Shown here: positions 1-6,970 of the stretch, one piece after another
Layout: every line of letters starts with the position of its first letter
How positions within the stretch are numbered: position 1 is the first letter of the stretch
DNA from: Pedobacter sp. UBA5917
Lineage (GTDB): Bacteria > Bacteroidota > Bacteroidia > Sphingobacteriales > Sphingobacteriaceae
Assembly (NCBI RefSeq): GCF_002432345.1
Contig: NZ_DJDT01000247.1
Location: forward strand, 1 to 13,272
DNA length: 13,272 nucleotides
Direction of reading: 5' to 3'
Position numbers and translations under genes: made by a program
Notes under the pieces: model-generated
Told to the model about the DNA's origin: nothing
The model's input: only the letters and a program-made list of their open reading frames with translations
Database searches by the model: none

Positions 1-1
1 T

Positions 2-307
2 TTTGGCGGTCAACCGATTACTGCCGGACAGATTGTTCCGGTAGGTTCGAGGATCAATCTGGTACTTGGCGACGGCCGCGGAAACGAAGAAGTGGATATC
101 CCACAATTAATGGGTTTAACCATGGACGAAGCAAAATTCAGCTTAAGGGGTTCGAACTTAACCCTTGGTATCATCAGTTATGATGGACCGGTAACCGATA
201 GTGCCGCTGCCGTTATCGTAAAACAGGATCCGATGTTAGCCGATTCGTTAACCAAAGTACCACTGGGTACCAAAATCAATATTACCCTTTCCAATAAACA
301 ACAATAA
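2..307 (+). CDS. PASTA-domain protein, C-terminal fragment (5' end outside window)
   Basis: An open frame runs in from the left edge (frame of base 2) and stops with TAA at 305-307, giving the last 101 residues of a longer protein. It ends with one complete PASTA domain, from about residue 31 (VDIPQLMGLTMDEA) to about 98 (VPLGTKINITLSN). Before that is the tail of a preceding PASTA repeat (PITAGQIVPVGSRINLVLG). PASTA domains bind peptidoglycan or muropeptides, so the protein is probably periplasmic or membrane-anchored. No kinase domain is visible, but the N-terminus is not in the window. A GTG at 92 could be mistaken for a start, but the frame is open upstream with clear PASTA sequence, so it is internal. 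Only 18 nt separate it from mltG, which suggests one transcript and a shared envelope role. Confidence 0.9.
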   Translation, partial: FGGQPITAGQIVPVGSRINLVLGDGRGNEEVDIPQLMGLTMDEAKFSLRGSNLTLGIISYDGPVTDSAAAVIVKQDPMLADSLTKVPLGTKINITLSNKQQ

Positions 308-325
308 TATACTTATAAGATACCG

Positions 326-1381
326 ATGACTGAAGTAGAAAAAAAGACGATGAGTACCGGCAAAAAAGCGGCAATAATTGTGGCGCTGGTTGTAATTTTA
401 ATTGCCGGTTACTTTGCACTGAACCTTTACAGGCTTTACTTTGCCCCTAACATTACCGAAAACCAAAAATATTTATACATCAAAACCGGAAGTAGCTACG
501 ATGATTTACTAGCTGAGATTAAAAAGAAAGACCTGGTAAAAAGCATTGGCACTTTTACAGCCGCTGCCGGAAAAATGAACCTGGCTACCAGTGTAAAACC
601 CGGCCGTTACCGTTTGAAAAAGGGAATGACCAACCGTACACTGATCAATCTGATTAAAGCCGGAAACCAGGATCCTGTTAAATTAAAGTTCCAGAATATT
701 CGTAAGAAAGAGAATTTTGCTGCCTACCTGGCCAGCAACCTCGAGGCTGATTCATTAAGTTTCATCAATGTTTTAGACTCAACTGCATTGATCAGTAAAT
801 ATGGTTTTAACCAGGATAACGTTTACGCCATGTTTATTCCGAATACCTACGAAATGTATTGGAATATCTCTCCTGCCGATTTCTTTGAGCGCATGCATAA
901 GGAATATGATAAATTCTGGAATGCCGACCGTAAACAAAAAGCAGCAAGTTTAAACTTAACACCTGCCCAGGTATATACATTGGCCTCAATTGTTGATGCA
1001 GAAGCGCTATATGATAAAGAAATGCCGATTATAGCAGGTTTATACCTAAACCGTTTAAATAAAGGAATTTTATTACAGGCCGATCCTACCGTGATTTTCG
1101 CCAATAACGATTTTACAGTAAAAAGGGTAACCGGAAAATTATTGCAGGTACAGTCGCTTTACAACACCTATAAATATGCGGGTTTACCTCCTGGGCCAAT
1201 TATGATGCCAAGCATTAATGCGATTGATGCCGTATTAAACCGCGACAAAAACAACTACATTTACATGTGTGCCAAAGAAGATTTTTCGGGCTATCATAAT
1301 TTTGCCGAAACTAAAGCAGAACACGAAATCAACGCAAAAAAATACCGTGAAGCTTTAAACAAAAGAAATATCTTTAAATAA
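326..1381 (+). CDS. mltG: Endolytic murein transglycosylase MltG (YceG-like)
   Basis: MltG cleaves nascent glycan strands within the chain and is thought to set glycan length at the inner membrane. The 351-residue protein has a basic N-terminus, one membrane helix (about 14-36) and a large periplasmic YceG-like domain. The signature is at about 219-255: LASIVDAEA, then AGLYLNRLNKGILLQADPTV, followed by SLYNTYKYAGLPPGPI (277-292). By comparison with remembered E. coli MltG (ASIIEKETA, catalytic E218), the catalytic glutamate is E226. The preceding conserved acid is Asp (D224) instead of Glu, a conservative change. Length matches the family (about 340-380). ATG 326 is chosen because the helix follows it; ATG 350 (residue 9) would also keep the helix and cannot be excluded. 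The gene follows the PASTA gene and overlaps the next start codon by one base (TAATG). Confidence 0.95.
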   Translation: MTEVEKKTMSTGKKAAIIVALVVILIAGYFALNLYRLYFAPNITENQKYLYIKTGSSYDDLLAEIKKKDLVKSIGTFTAAAGKMNLATSVKPGRYRLKKGMTNRTLINLIKAGNQDPVKLKFQNIRKKENFAAYLASNLEADSLSFINVLDSTALISKYGFNQDNVYAMFIPNTYEMYWNISPADFFERMHKEYDKFWNADRKQKAASLNLTPAQVYTLASIVDAEALYDKEMPIIAGLYLNRLNKGILLQADPTVIFANNDFTVKRVTGKLLQVQSLYNTYKYAGLPPGPIMMPSINAIDAVLNRDKNNYIYMCAKEDFSGYHNFAETKAEHEINAKKYREALNKRNIFK

Positions 1382-1788
1382 TGTATAGCCACAGTACAAA
1401 AATCAGGGTTCGCTATGGCGAAACCGACCAGATGGGCTATATGTATTATGGCAATTATGCGCAATATTACGAAGTTGGACGTGTAGAAATGTTGCGCAGT
1501 TTAGGCATGAGTTACAGTTCTATGGAAGCAGATGGCATTATGATGCCTGTATTGGAACTGAAGTGCAAATACATTAAACCGGCGCTTTACGATCAGGAAA
1601 TTACCGTTAAAACCATTATTAAAACCCTGCCGGGTATCCGCATTTTCTTTGAGTACGAACTGTATAATGAAAATGAAGAATTAATAAACATTGGGGCTAC
1701 TACGCTTGTTTTTGTCGACATGAAGAAGAATAAGCCAACCAACCCGCCCGAAAACTTTATGGAAAAGTTATCGCAATTTTTTAATTAA
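1381..1788 (+). CDS. Acyl-CoA thioesterase, YbgC/4HBT hot-dog family
   Basis: This is a single hot-dog-fold protein of 135 residues, the usual length for YbgC-type thioesterases, which hydrolyse acyl-CoA (sometimes acyl-ACP) thioesters in the cytoplasm. The N-terminal motif VRYGETDQMGYMYYGNY (10-26) matches the 4HBT pattern, in which the Asp after ET (D16) is the catalytic residue and the Gly-Asn-Tyr segment forms the substrate pocket. The following YYEVGRVEMLRSLG continues the family consensus. No signal peptide is present. Its ATG overlaps the mltG stop by one base, so translation is probably coupled. In proteobacteria ybgC sits beside tol-pal envelope genes; here it lies among other envelope genes, but the substrate cannot be read from sequence. 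Confidence 0.9.
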   Translation: MYSHSTKIRVRYGETDQMGYMYYGNYAQYYEVGRVEMLRSLGMSYSSMEADGIMMPVLELKCKYIKPALYDQEITVKTIIKTLPGIRIFFEYELYNENEELINIGATTLVFVDMKKNKPTNPPENFMEKLSQFFN

Positions 1789-1796
1789 CAGCTGCA

Positions 1797-2786
1797 ATGG
1801 AATGGTTACACAGGCAATTATTACATCTTAAGTTCTATTCTAGATTTATAGAATGGACCAAAGGGTGTATTCTGCCCGGTTTTAGCCCACTCCCATTATA
1901 TACCGTTGCTACATTTTTCTTCCGCGAAATTGGTAAAGATGCCTTAGTTAACAAGTCTTCATCGCTGGCCTATAGTTTTATGCTGGCCATTTTTCCTGGC
2001 ATTATCTTTTTATTTACGTTGATTCCTTTTATCCCGATTAAAGGTTTCCAGGATCAACTTTTAAATTTGATACAATTGGTGCTGCCACACAATGCTTTTG
2101 ACGCTTTTGAGAGCACTTTAAAAGATATCATCAAAAAGCAAAATAAAGGTTTGTTGTCGTTCGGTTTTTTATCGGCGATGTTCTTTGCTACCAATGGAGT
2201 GAAAAACCTGATAAAAGCATTTAACAAATCATCGCTGATTATAGAGACCAGGGGTTGGTTAAAGCAGCGTTTAATTGCATTGATATTAACTGTTATCATC
2301 TGCTTCTCGATCATCATCTGTATTAGCGCGATGGCTTTAGGTGAGGTTTTGCTCAATAAAATCAATGACGAACTGCACTTAAAGGATAGTTTTCTAGTTT
2401 ATACAGTAAACTTTACGCGTTGGGCATTATTGGCTACGCTATATTTTATTACCATCTCCATTTTATACCGATACGGTCCTTCGCACAGTAAAAAATGGCG
2501 TTTGTTCAGTGCTGGTTCATGGCTGGCCACTATATTGGCTTTTCTCACTATCTGGGGTTTTTCTTTCTACATCAATCATTTCGCTTCCTATAATAAGGTT
2601 TATGGCTCTATTGGCACCTTAATAGTAGTAATGATCTGGCTTTACCTCAATTCGTTGATTTTATTGATCGGTTTCGAACTCAATGCCAGTGTTGACGTAA
2701 GCAAGCGGAGTGTTAAAATTATCCGTCCTACCTTCAATTTATTCAAAAAAACGGAGCCGATCGAAGAAAACATCCAGAAGAAATAA
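1797..2786 (+). CDS. YihY/BrkB-family inner-membrane protein
   Basis: A 329-residue integral membrane protein with about six hydrophobic segments (57-80, 117-137, 157-187, 203-225, 237-260, 270-295). It has the family hallmarks: SSSLAYSFMLAIFPGIIF near residues 54-71 and the C-terminal YGSIGTLIVVMIWLYLNS followed by ILLIGFELNA. This family was once annotated as tRNA-processing ribonuclease BN, which was wrong. Its role is not firmly established; proposals include lipid or small-molecule transport across the inner membrane. The basic tail (303-329) should be cytoplasmic. It begins 8 nt after the thioesterase stop and closes the envelope operon. No convincing terminator lies between it and the tRNA gene. 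Confidence 0.9.
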   Translation: MEWLHRQLLHLKFYSRFIEWTKGCILPGFSPLPLYTVATFFFREIGKDALVNKSSSLAYSFMLAIFPGIIFLFTLIPFIPIKGFQDQLLNLIQLVLPHNAFDAFESTLKDIIKKQNKGLLSFGFLSAMFFATNGVKNLIKAFNKSSLIIETRGWLKQRLIALILTVIICFSIIICISAMALGEVLLNKINDELHLKDSFLVYTVNFTRWALLATLYFITISILYRYGPSHSKKWRLFSAGSWLATILAFLTIWGFSFYINHFASYNKVYGSIGTLIVVMIWLYLNSLILLIGFELNASVDVSKRSVKIIRPTFNLFKKTEPIEENIQKK

Positions 2787-2845
2787 TTTTTTCTCCCTCT
2801 GTGTTAAGGAATTATCAAGTTTATATAAAAAAAAAGCATTCATAG

Positions 2846-2876
2846 TTTGCAGATTTAAGCGGAGTTCGTACTTTTG
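2846..2876 (+). promoter_or_regulatory. Bacteroidota promoter of tRNA-Ser (-33 TTTG, -7 TACTTTTG)
   Basis: TTTG at 2846-2849 and TACTTTTG at 2869-2876 are 19 nt apart. This fits the known Bacteroidota housekeeping-sigma consensus (TTTG, 17-23 nt, TAnnTTTG). The predicted start, about 4 nt after the -7 element, is near 2880, two bases before the mature tRNA 5' end at 2882. Confidence 0.8.
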
Positions 2877-2881
2877 CCTCC

Positions 2882-2969
2882 GGAAAGCTGGCAGAGTGGT
2901 CGAATGCGGCAGTCTTGAAAACTGTTGACTGTAACAGGTCCGGGGGTTCGAATCCCTCGCTTTCCGCCA
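2882..2969 (+). tRNA. tRNA-Ser (anticodon UGA), CCA encoded
   Basis: A class II tRNA of 88 nt including an encoded CCA. The acceptor stem is GGAAAGC (2882-2888) with GCTTTCC (2959-2965), discriminator G2966, then CCA at 2967-2969. The anticodon loop reads CTTGAAA with anticodon TGA, which reads UCA serine codons. A long variable arm follows the anticodon stem, as expected for serine. The T arm is GGGGG TTCGAAT CCCTC (2942-2958). It has its own promoter upstream and a hairpin terminator starting 10 nt downstream, so it is a monocistronic tRNA unit. Confidence 0.97.
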
Positions 2970-2978
2970 ACAAGAACG

Positions 2979-3003
2979 AAACCCGACAATAGTCGGGTTT
3001 TTT
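2979..3003 (+). terminator. Rho-independent terminator of the tRNA-Ser unit
   Basis: A perfect 9-bp stem, AAACCCGAC (2979-2987) with GTCGGGTTT (2992-3000), has a 4-nt loop AATA. The T run reaches 3003, and a further TTTT follows after one G (3005-3008). The GC-rich core and U tract are classic for intrinsic termination. Confidence 0.92.
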
Positions 3004-3007
3004 GTTT

Positions 3008-3270
3008 TACGGAATTTCATCAAGGCGCAGCCTGTAATCAAATTGATAGCCGGTTTGGCCCGTAAAAAAGCCACAATTGAGGTTATTACCTAATTAACTC
3101 AAATAAACAAGCAGTTAGTCATATTGATATTTTTATGTAGTATTGTAAAAAAACTTGCTCGATAGTTTTAGTTTGTATATATCCTTATCGAAGAGATATA
3201 GGCATTAAAGTAACGAGTATATTAACCTACTGTAAACAACAATTTCTAGAAGAAGTATATTTTCTATTTC
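3008..3270. other. AT-rich intergenic stretch, no gene seen
   Basis: These 263 bases lie between the tRNA terminator and the AraC-family gene. I see no convincing coding frame, RNA or repeat. A weak -7-like TATATTTT at 3256-3263 sits just before the regulator ATG, but no TTTG lies at the expected distance. Base composition becomes clearly more AT-rich here than in the mltG operon. Confidence 0.5.
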
Positions 3271-4311
3271 ATGAACATTAGCAATCAATTACTATTTTTT
3301 TTTAGTGCTTTAGGTGTTTTTAATAGTGTTGTTTTAAGTTTGTATTTATTATTCTTCAAAAAGAACAAAAACAAATCTGATTTATTTCTTGGACTGTTAT
3401 TATTGTCTTTAAGCATCAGAATAGGAAAATCAGTATTTTATAATTTCAATCCACAGTTATCTAGAACGTATTTACAAATAGGTTTGTCGGCCTGTTTTCT
3501 AATTGGCCCCCTGTTATATTTTTTTGTTAGATCAATACTTCAAAACCTTAATCATTCTACCGCAAAGTATAGCCTCACTTTAATAGTGATAACCATTAGC
3601 GTGTTTGGTTTTCTTTTTCCATACAAGGAAAACCCTGAAGTGTGGAGAGGGATAATTTATTACTTCATAAATGCTCAATGGCTTATTTTTATTCTATTAT
3701 CCATCTTTGAGGCTAACCAAATCTTTAAGAAGTTAATAACCAAACGTAATCAGATCAATTATCAGGATACCTGGATATTATCGGTTATATTCGGTGTTTT
3801 TGCAATTTGGCTCTCCTATTCTTTAGCTAGATATACTTCATATATTTCGGGCGCTTTAACTTTTTCCTTCAGTTTTTACATCTCAATACTTCTTGTTTAT
3901 TATGCGAAAAACAAAACAATAATTCAGGGCATTAATAAAGAAAAATACATAAACAAAATAGATGAAAAGCTAGTAATCGAAATTCAAGAAAAAATTAATA
4001 TACTTTTTGAAAGCAGAAAAGTATATACCAATACTGAACTCACTTTATCAATCCTGGCAAAAGAATTAAATATTCGTCCTCAATTATTATCGCAATTTAT
4101 TAATGATAATTTGAATAAAAGCTTTACCCATTTCGTTAATGAATATCGAATTGATGAAGCAAAGCGGTTATTAAAAGAAAGTACACAGTTCAAAATAGAT
4201 GCCGTGGGTTTTGAATCTGGCTTTAATTCCAGTAGTACATTTTATAGTGTATTTAAAAAAATAACCGGAACTACGCCTTCAAATTACCAAAAAACAAATT
4301 TGTACTCCTAA
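3271..4311 (+). CDS. Membrane-anchored AraC-family regulator (7TM + HTH)
   Basis: A 346-residue protein. The N-terminal two thirds carry about seven hydrophobic segments (roughly 5-29, 36-52, 67-90, 100-117, 127-146, 167-186, 190-212), and the C-terminal 100 residues form an AraC/XylS DNA-binding domain. The first HTH is near 258-283 (LTLSILAKELNIRPQLLSQF). The second contains the family signature near 308-339 (VGFESGFNSSSTFYSVFKK, then TGTTPSNYQ). This arrangement suggests a membrane sensor that acts directly on DNA, with the signal entering through the membrane part. Codons 9-11 form an uninterrupted run of nine T (3295-3303). The gene lies 100 nt before the DJ-1 fusion gene on the same strand, and a candidate operator between them suggests that gene is its target. 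The ligand is unknown. Confidence 0.9.
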   Translation: MNISNQLLFFFSALGVFNSVVLSLYLLFFKKNKNKSDLFLGLLLLSLSIRIGKSVFYNFNPQLSRTYLQIGLSACFLIGPLLYFFVRSILQNLNHSTAKYSLTLIVITISVFGFLFPYKENPEVWRGIIYYFINAQWLIFILLSIFEANQIFKKLITKRNQINYQDTWILSVIFGVFAIWLSYSLARYTSYISGALTFSFSFYISILLVYYAKNKTIIQGINKEKYINKIDEKLVIEIQEKINILFESRKVYTNTELTLSILAKELNIRPQLLSQFINDNLNKSFTHFVNEYRIDEAKRLLKESTQFKIDAVGFESGFNSSSTFYSVFKKITGTTPSNYQKTNLYS

Positions 4312-4330
4312 AATATACATTTGTACTCCT
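4298..4330 (+). promoter_or_regulatory. Direct repeat ATTTGTACTCCT x2, candidate AraC-type operator
   Basis: The 12-mer ATTTGTACTCCT occurs at 4298-4309 and again, identically, at 4319-4330: a 21-bp period, two helical turns. AraC-family proteins with two HTH motifs commonly bind direct repeats near this spacing (21 bp at araI). It overlaps the regulator's stop codon and lies upstream of the next gene's -7 element. Binding by the adjacent regulator is inferred. Confidence 0.55.
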
Positions 4331-4368
4331 GTATGATAAACCTGGAATGATTTAAAACTTGATCAATA

Positions 4369-4376
4369 TAGTTTTG
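4369..4376 (+). promoter_or_regulatory. -7 element TAGTTTTG lacking a -33 partner
   Basis: TAGTTTTG matches the Bacteroidota -7 consensus TAnnTTTG exactly. No TTTG or TTG occurs at the required distance upstream (about 4345-4352 reads AATGATTT). A predicted start near 4380 gives a leader of about 32 nt before ATG 4412. A good -7 without a -33 fits an activator-dependent promoter, here with the direct repeats just upstream. Confidence 0.55.
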
Positions 4377-4411
4377 AGGAACATTTCTTAAAACGTTAAA
4401 ATCCTAAGTTT

Positions 4412-5527
4412 ATGAAAAAAATCTTTCTTGCAATCACATTTGTACTACTGTCAAATTTGACTTACTCACAATCGGAACAGTCTCTGATTGAAAACTGTAT
4501 TCAAAATTATATTGAAGGCACATCCTATAATAAATCTGACAATATCAATAAGGCTTTTTATTCAGAAGCCAATCTTTTTTTAAGCCACAAAGAAAAACCT
4601 TTATGGATAGTTCCAATTTCAGAATATCTGACCTGGTTTCAAAAGGGGAACAAAGGAGTATTTAACGGCCGTTTAGGGAAAATCATATCGATAGAATCCT
4701 ATAGTGACATTGCAATTGCAAAGGCTGAAATTCTCATTCCCGAAAAAAAACAAGAATTTATGGATATGTTTCTACTAAAAAAAATTCAGGGCGAATGGAA
4801 AATAATCAGCAAATCTGCAAGTAGCAAAACCAGCAATAAATCAGGCAAAAAAATATTATTTATTGTTTCCAATGCGCATTATTACGGAAACTCAACAATT
4901 TCAACAGGAAATAGCTTTGCCGAAATCGTAAATGCCTATGATACTTTTATAAGTTCAGGTTATACTGTTGATTTTGTAAGCCCCAGGGGCGGTGCTATTC
5001 CTTTGGCCTATATCAATACCTCTGATAGCTTGCAGAAGAAATATTTATATAATCGAGACTTTATGTATGCCATAGAACATACAATACCCCCTAAAGAAGT
5101 TGACTATAAAATTTACAAAGCAGTTCATTATATCGGAGGTGGAAGTGCTATGTACGATGTTCCTGAAAATTCAGATATCCAAGGCATTGCTATGCAGGTG
5201 TACCAAGATAATAATGGTATTATTTCTTCGGTATGCCATGGAACAGCAGGCATAATTAACCTAAAAACTAAAAATGGCAAATTCTTAATTGAAGGAAAAA
5301 AAGTAAGCGGTTATCCCGACTCTTTCGAAAAACAGGACGGAGAATATTTTAAACACTTTCCATTCCTGATTCAGAAGACAATTGTAGAAAGAGGAGGAAC
5401 TTTTAATTTTTCAAAGAGAAATGAATCTTATGTTGAACAAGACGGCAGAATTGTGACAGGGCAAAATTTCCAATCATCAAAGGGTGTTGCTTTAAAAATT
5501 ATTGAATTAATTGAGAAGAATAATTAG
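4412..5527 (+). CDS. Secreted fusion: NTF2-like domain + DJ-1/PfpI (Hsp31-like) domain
   Basis: A 371-residue protein with a Sec signal peptide (1-19, MKKIFLAITFVLLSNLTYS) and no lipobox cysteine, so probably periplasmic or secreted. Residues about 22-137 look like an NTF2-like/putative lumazine-binding domain: the early helix SLIENCIQNYIEGTSYN, then MDMFLLKKIQGEWKIISK. Residues about 146-371 are a DJ-1/PfpI type-1 glutamine-amidotransferase fold: KKILFIVSNAHYYGN, then TGNSFAEIVNAYDTFISSGY with SPRGG after it. The nucleophile elbow is SSVCHGTAG, with C275 and H276 as likely catalytic Cys and His, and E171 aligns with the acid that tunes the cysteine. Hsp31-like relatives act as glyoxalases, deglycases or chaperones; which applies here is not decidable. 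The usual GGHG-type loop reads GGGS (242-245). The divergence and export signal make it unusual. Confidence 0.82.
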   Translation: MKKIFLAITFVLLSNLTYSQSEQSLIENCIQNYIEGTSYNKSDNINKAFYSEANLFLSHKEKPLWIVPISEYLTWFQKGNKGVFNGRLGKIISIESYSDIAIAKAEILIPEKKQEFMDMFLLKKIQGEWKIISKSASSKTSNKSGKKILFIVSNAHYYGNSTISTGNSFAEIVNAYDTFISSGYTVDFVSPRGGAIPLAYINTSDSLQKKYLYNRDFMYAIEHTIPPKEVDYKIYKAVHYIGGGSAMYDVPENSDIQGIAMQVYQDNNGIISSVCHGTAGIINLKTKNGKFLIEGKKVSGYPDSFEKQDGEYFKHFPFLIQKTIVERGGTFNFSKRNESYVEQDGRIVTGQNFQSSKGVALKIIELIEKNN

Positions 5528-5710
5528 AAAAGAACATACCAGCGCTTAACACAGATAGGTAACCGAAACAACGGGGCGTCAAACTCCAAAACTAGAAACT
5601 TTAGTTAAAATCCATTTAAGGACTTTTATTTAATAACGAGTTTTATCACTTTAATATTTAAACTTTAGGATAAATGTAAAGGCAAGAAGCATTATTGTAC
5701 TATTTAATGT
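5528..5710. other. Convergent intergenic region, nothing recognised
   Basis: These 183 AT-rich bases separate the converging DJ-1 fusion and TlpA-like genes. I found no strong hairpin with a T tract and no coding frame. Any terminator here is weak or factor-dependent. Confidence 0.4.
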
Positions 5711-6970
5711 TTATTTTCCATAAAATTCTTTGATCTTTTCTTCCAAGCCAATAATTTTATAATGATCATCTATTTTATCAAATCTTGAGATCAATGATCC
5801 ATTCTTATCAAATAACATAATACTTGGAATATAGTCGACGCCCCATTTTCTGCTTAAAGGTATTTCATCTGTATTTTTCAGATCTTCTATAGTAAGCAAC
5901 CGATCTGGAATATCACGAAGATTGACGAAAATATCGTATCCATTTTTTTTAATGGCCGAGATCCAATCGTCATATTTTTTATCAATCGATATTGCAATAA
6001 CCTGGAGGCCATTCTCAGTATAAGAATTATAGATTTTTTTGAGGTGTGGACTTGATTTCACACACGGTACACACCAGCTTGCCCAAAAGTCAACTATGAT
6101 CAGGTTTTTCCCTAAAAAATTACTGAGTTTGATTTTCTCACCCAACTCATTTTTCAAAGTAACCTTTTCCAGATTGAAATTGTTTTTTACAAGTTCCATT
6201 TCATCACTTGTAACCCTGTTATTAATTCTCAGCAGGTTATCCTGCCCTAACTTACTCAGCTTTACATTTCCGTCGAAACCCTGATATATGGATTTAATCA
6301 AAGAAATTGGTATGGAATGGTCGTTGATAAGTTCAGAGAACAGATATGGGCTGGCATATGATTTAGGATGATTTTTAATAAAATCTATTTTATTAAACCT
6401 GATCTTATTTGATACAGCCATTAGTTCGGAATGTATTAGCTCTCGTTCCTTCACCAACAAAGAAATCGAGTCTTTATCGGATGATCCCCTTATGCTCCTG
6501 CTGTAAGCTGCCCTCCGCTCAGACAACTTTCTCAGGTTAATTAAAAGTTCACTATTTTGTCTATTCAGCAAATCTATATCGGTCTGGGTAGCGGATCCGG
6601 TTGTTTGAGCATTGTTAAAATTATCTTCTGCAATGGAAATTGATATTTTTTTTGGCTCAATAAAGAAGCGTAATGTATTGGGATCATCGTAATTTTTAGT
6701 ATTTACTCTTCCTGTAATCATCGCCAAAGTAGGCTCCTCAATATTGCCTCGAAAAACAAATTTACCGTCTGTAATATAGCAGGTATCGGTTATGTCCTTA
6801 CCGCGGTTATCAACGAAACGGAGTACGAGAAATTTGGTCGACAGACCTCTCAATTCCCCGGAAATCTGAAAACTTTTATTCGGCGCTGTTTTCTGTGCAA
6901 CGCAAAGGATTACGACAAAGTTGGATAGCATTAAAGCAATCAATAAAATAAAGGCAATCTTATTTAGCAT
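5711..6970 (-). CDS. Periplasmic TlpA-like thiol-disulfide oxidoreductase with DUF4369-like N-domain
   Basis: A 419-residue exported protein. The hydrophobic signal (about 4-25) contains a cysteine in VILCVAQ, but -1 is Leu, so the lipobox rule is not met and a Sec-type cleavage near AQ is more likely. Residues about 34-115 resemble the DUF4369 beta domain common before Bacteroidota thioredoxins (FQISGELRGL, then DGKFVFRGNI). Residues about 130-195 are charged and helical, probably a coiled coil. The thioredoxin domain occupies about 268-419, with active site WCVPC (C300, C303) in DFWASWCVPCVKSSPHL and the cis-proline loop YIPS (P382). The family reduces or isomerises periplasmic disulfides, some in cytochrome c maturation; the partner here is unknown. 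It stands alone, convergent with the DJ-1 gene and divergent from the kinase gene. Confidence 0.9.
   Translation of the reverse strand: MLNKIAFILLIALMLSNFVVILCVAQKTAPNKSFQISGELRGLSTKFLVLRFVDNRGKDITDTCYITDGKFVFRGNIEEPTLAMITGRVNTKNYDDPNTLRFFIEPKKISISIAEDNFNNAQTTGSATQTDIDLLNRQNSELLINLRKLSERRAAYSRSIRGSSDKDSISLLVKERELIHSELMAVSNKIRFNKIDFIKNHPKSYASPYLFSELINDHSIPISLIKSIYQGFDGNVKLSKLGQDNLLRINNRVTSDEMELVKNNFNLEKVTLKNELGEKIKLSNFLGKNLIIVDFWASWCVPCVKSSPHLKKIYNSYTENGLQVIAISIDKKYDDWISAIKKNGYDIFVNLRDIPDRLLTIEDLKNTDEIPLSRKWGVDYIPSIMLFDKNGSLISRFDKIDDHYKIIGLEEKIKEFYGK

Noticed and set aside
847..1104. Minus-strand open frame inside mltG
   Set aside because: It is entirely antisense to the conserved catalytic region of mltG, with no start signal or homology I recognise.
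2710..2928. Plus-strand open frame of 72 codons
   Set aside because: It overlaps the YihY gene end in another frame and enters the tRNA gene; basic, low-complexity sequence with no family resemblance.
2882..2969. tRNA-Ser as an integration attachment site
   Set aside because: No second copy of the tRNA 3' end and no integrase or transposase gene was found in the window.
2739..3074. Minus-strand open frame of 111 codons
   Set aside because: It runs antisense through the tRNA-Ser gene; the segment KARDSNPRTCYSQQFSRL is the familiar artefact of translating a tRNA backwards. It also crosses the terminator hairpin.
4438..4449. Third near-copy ATTTGTACTACT of the regulator repeat
   Set aside because: It lies inside the signal-peptide codons of the DJ-1 fusion, has one mismatch, and is not in 21-bp register with the other two. 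Likely coincidence.
6039..6284. Plus-strand open frame inside the TlpA-like gene
   Set aside because: It is antisense to the thioredoxin active-site region; the hydrophobic look comes from the complementary reading.
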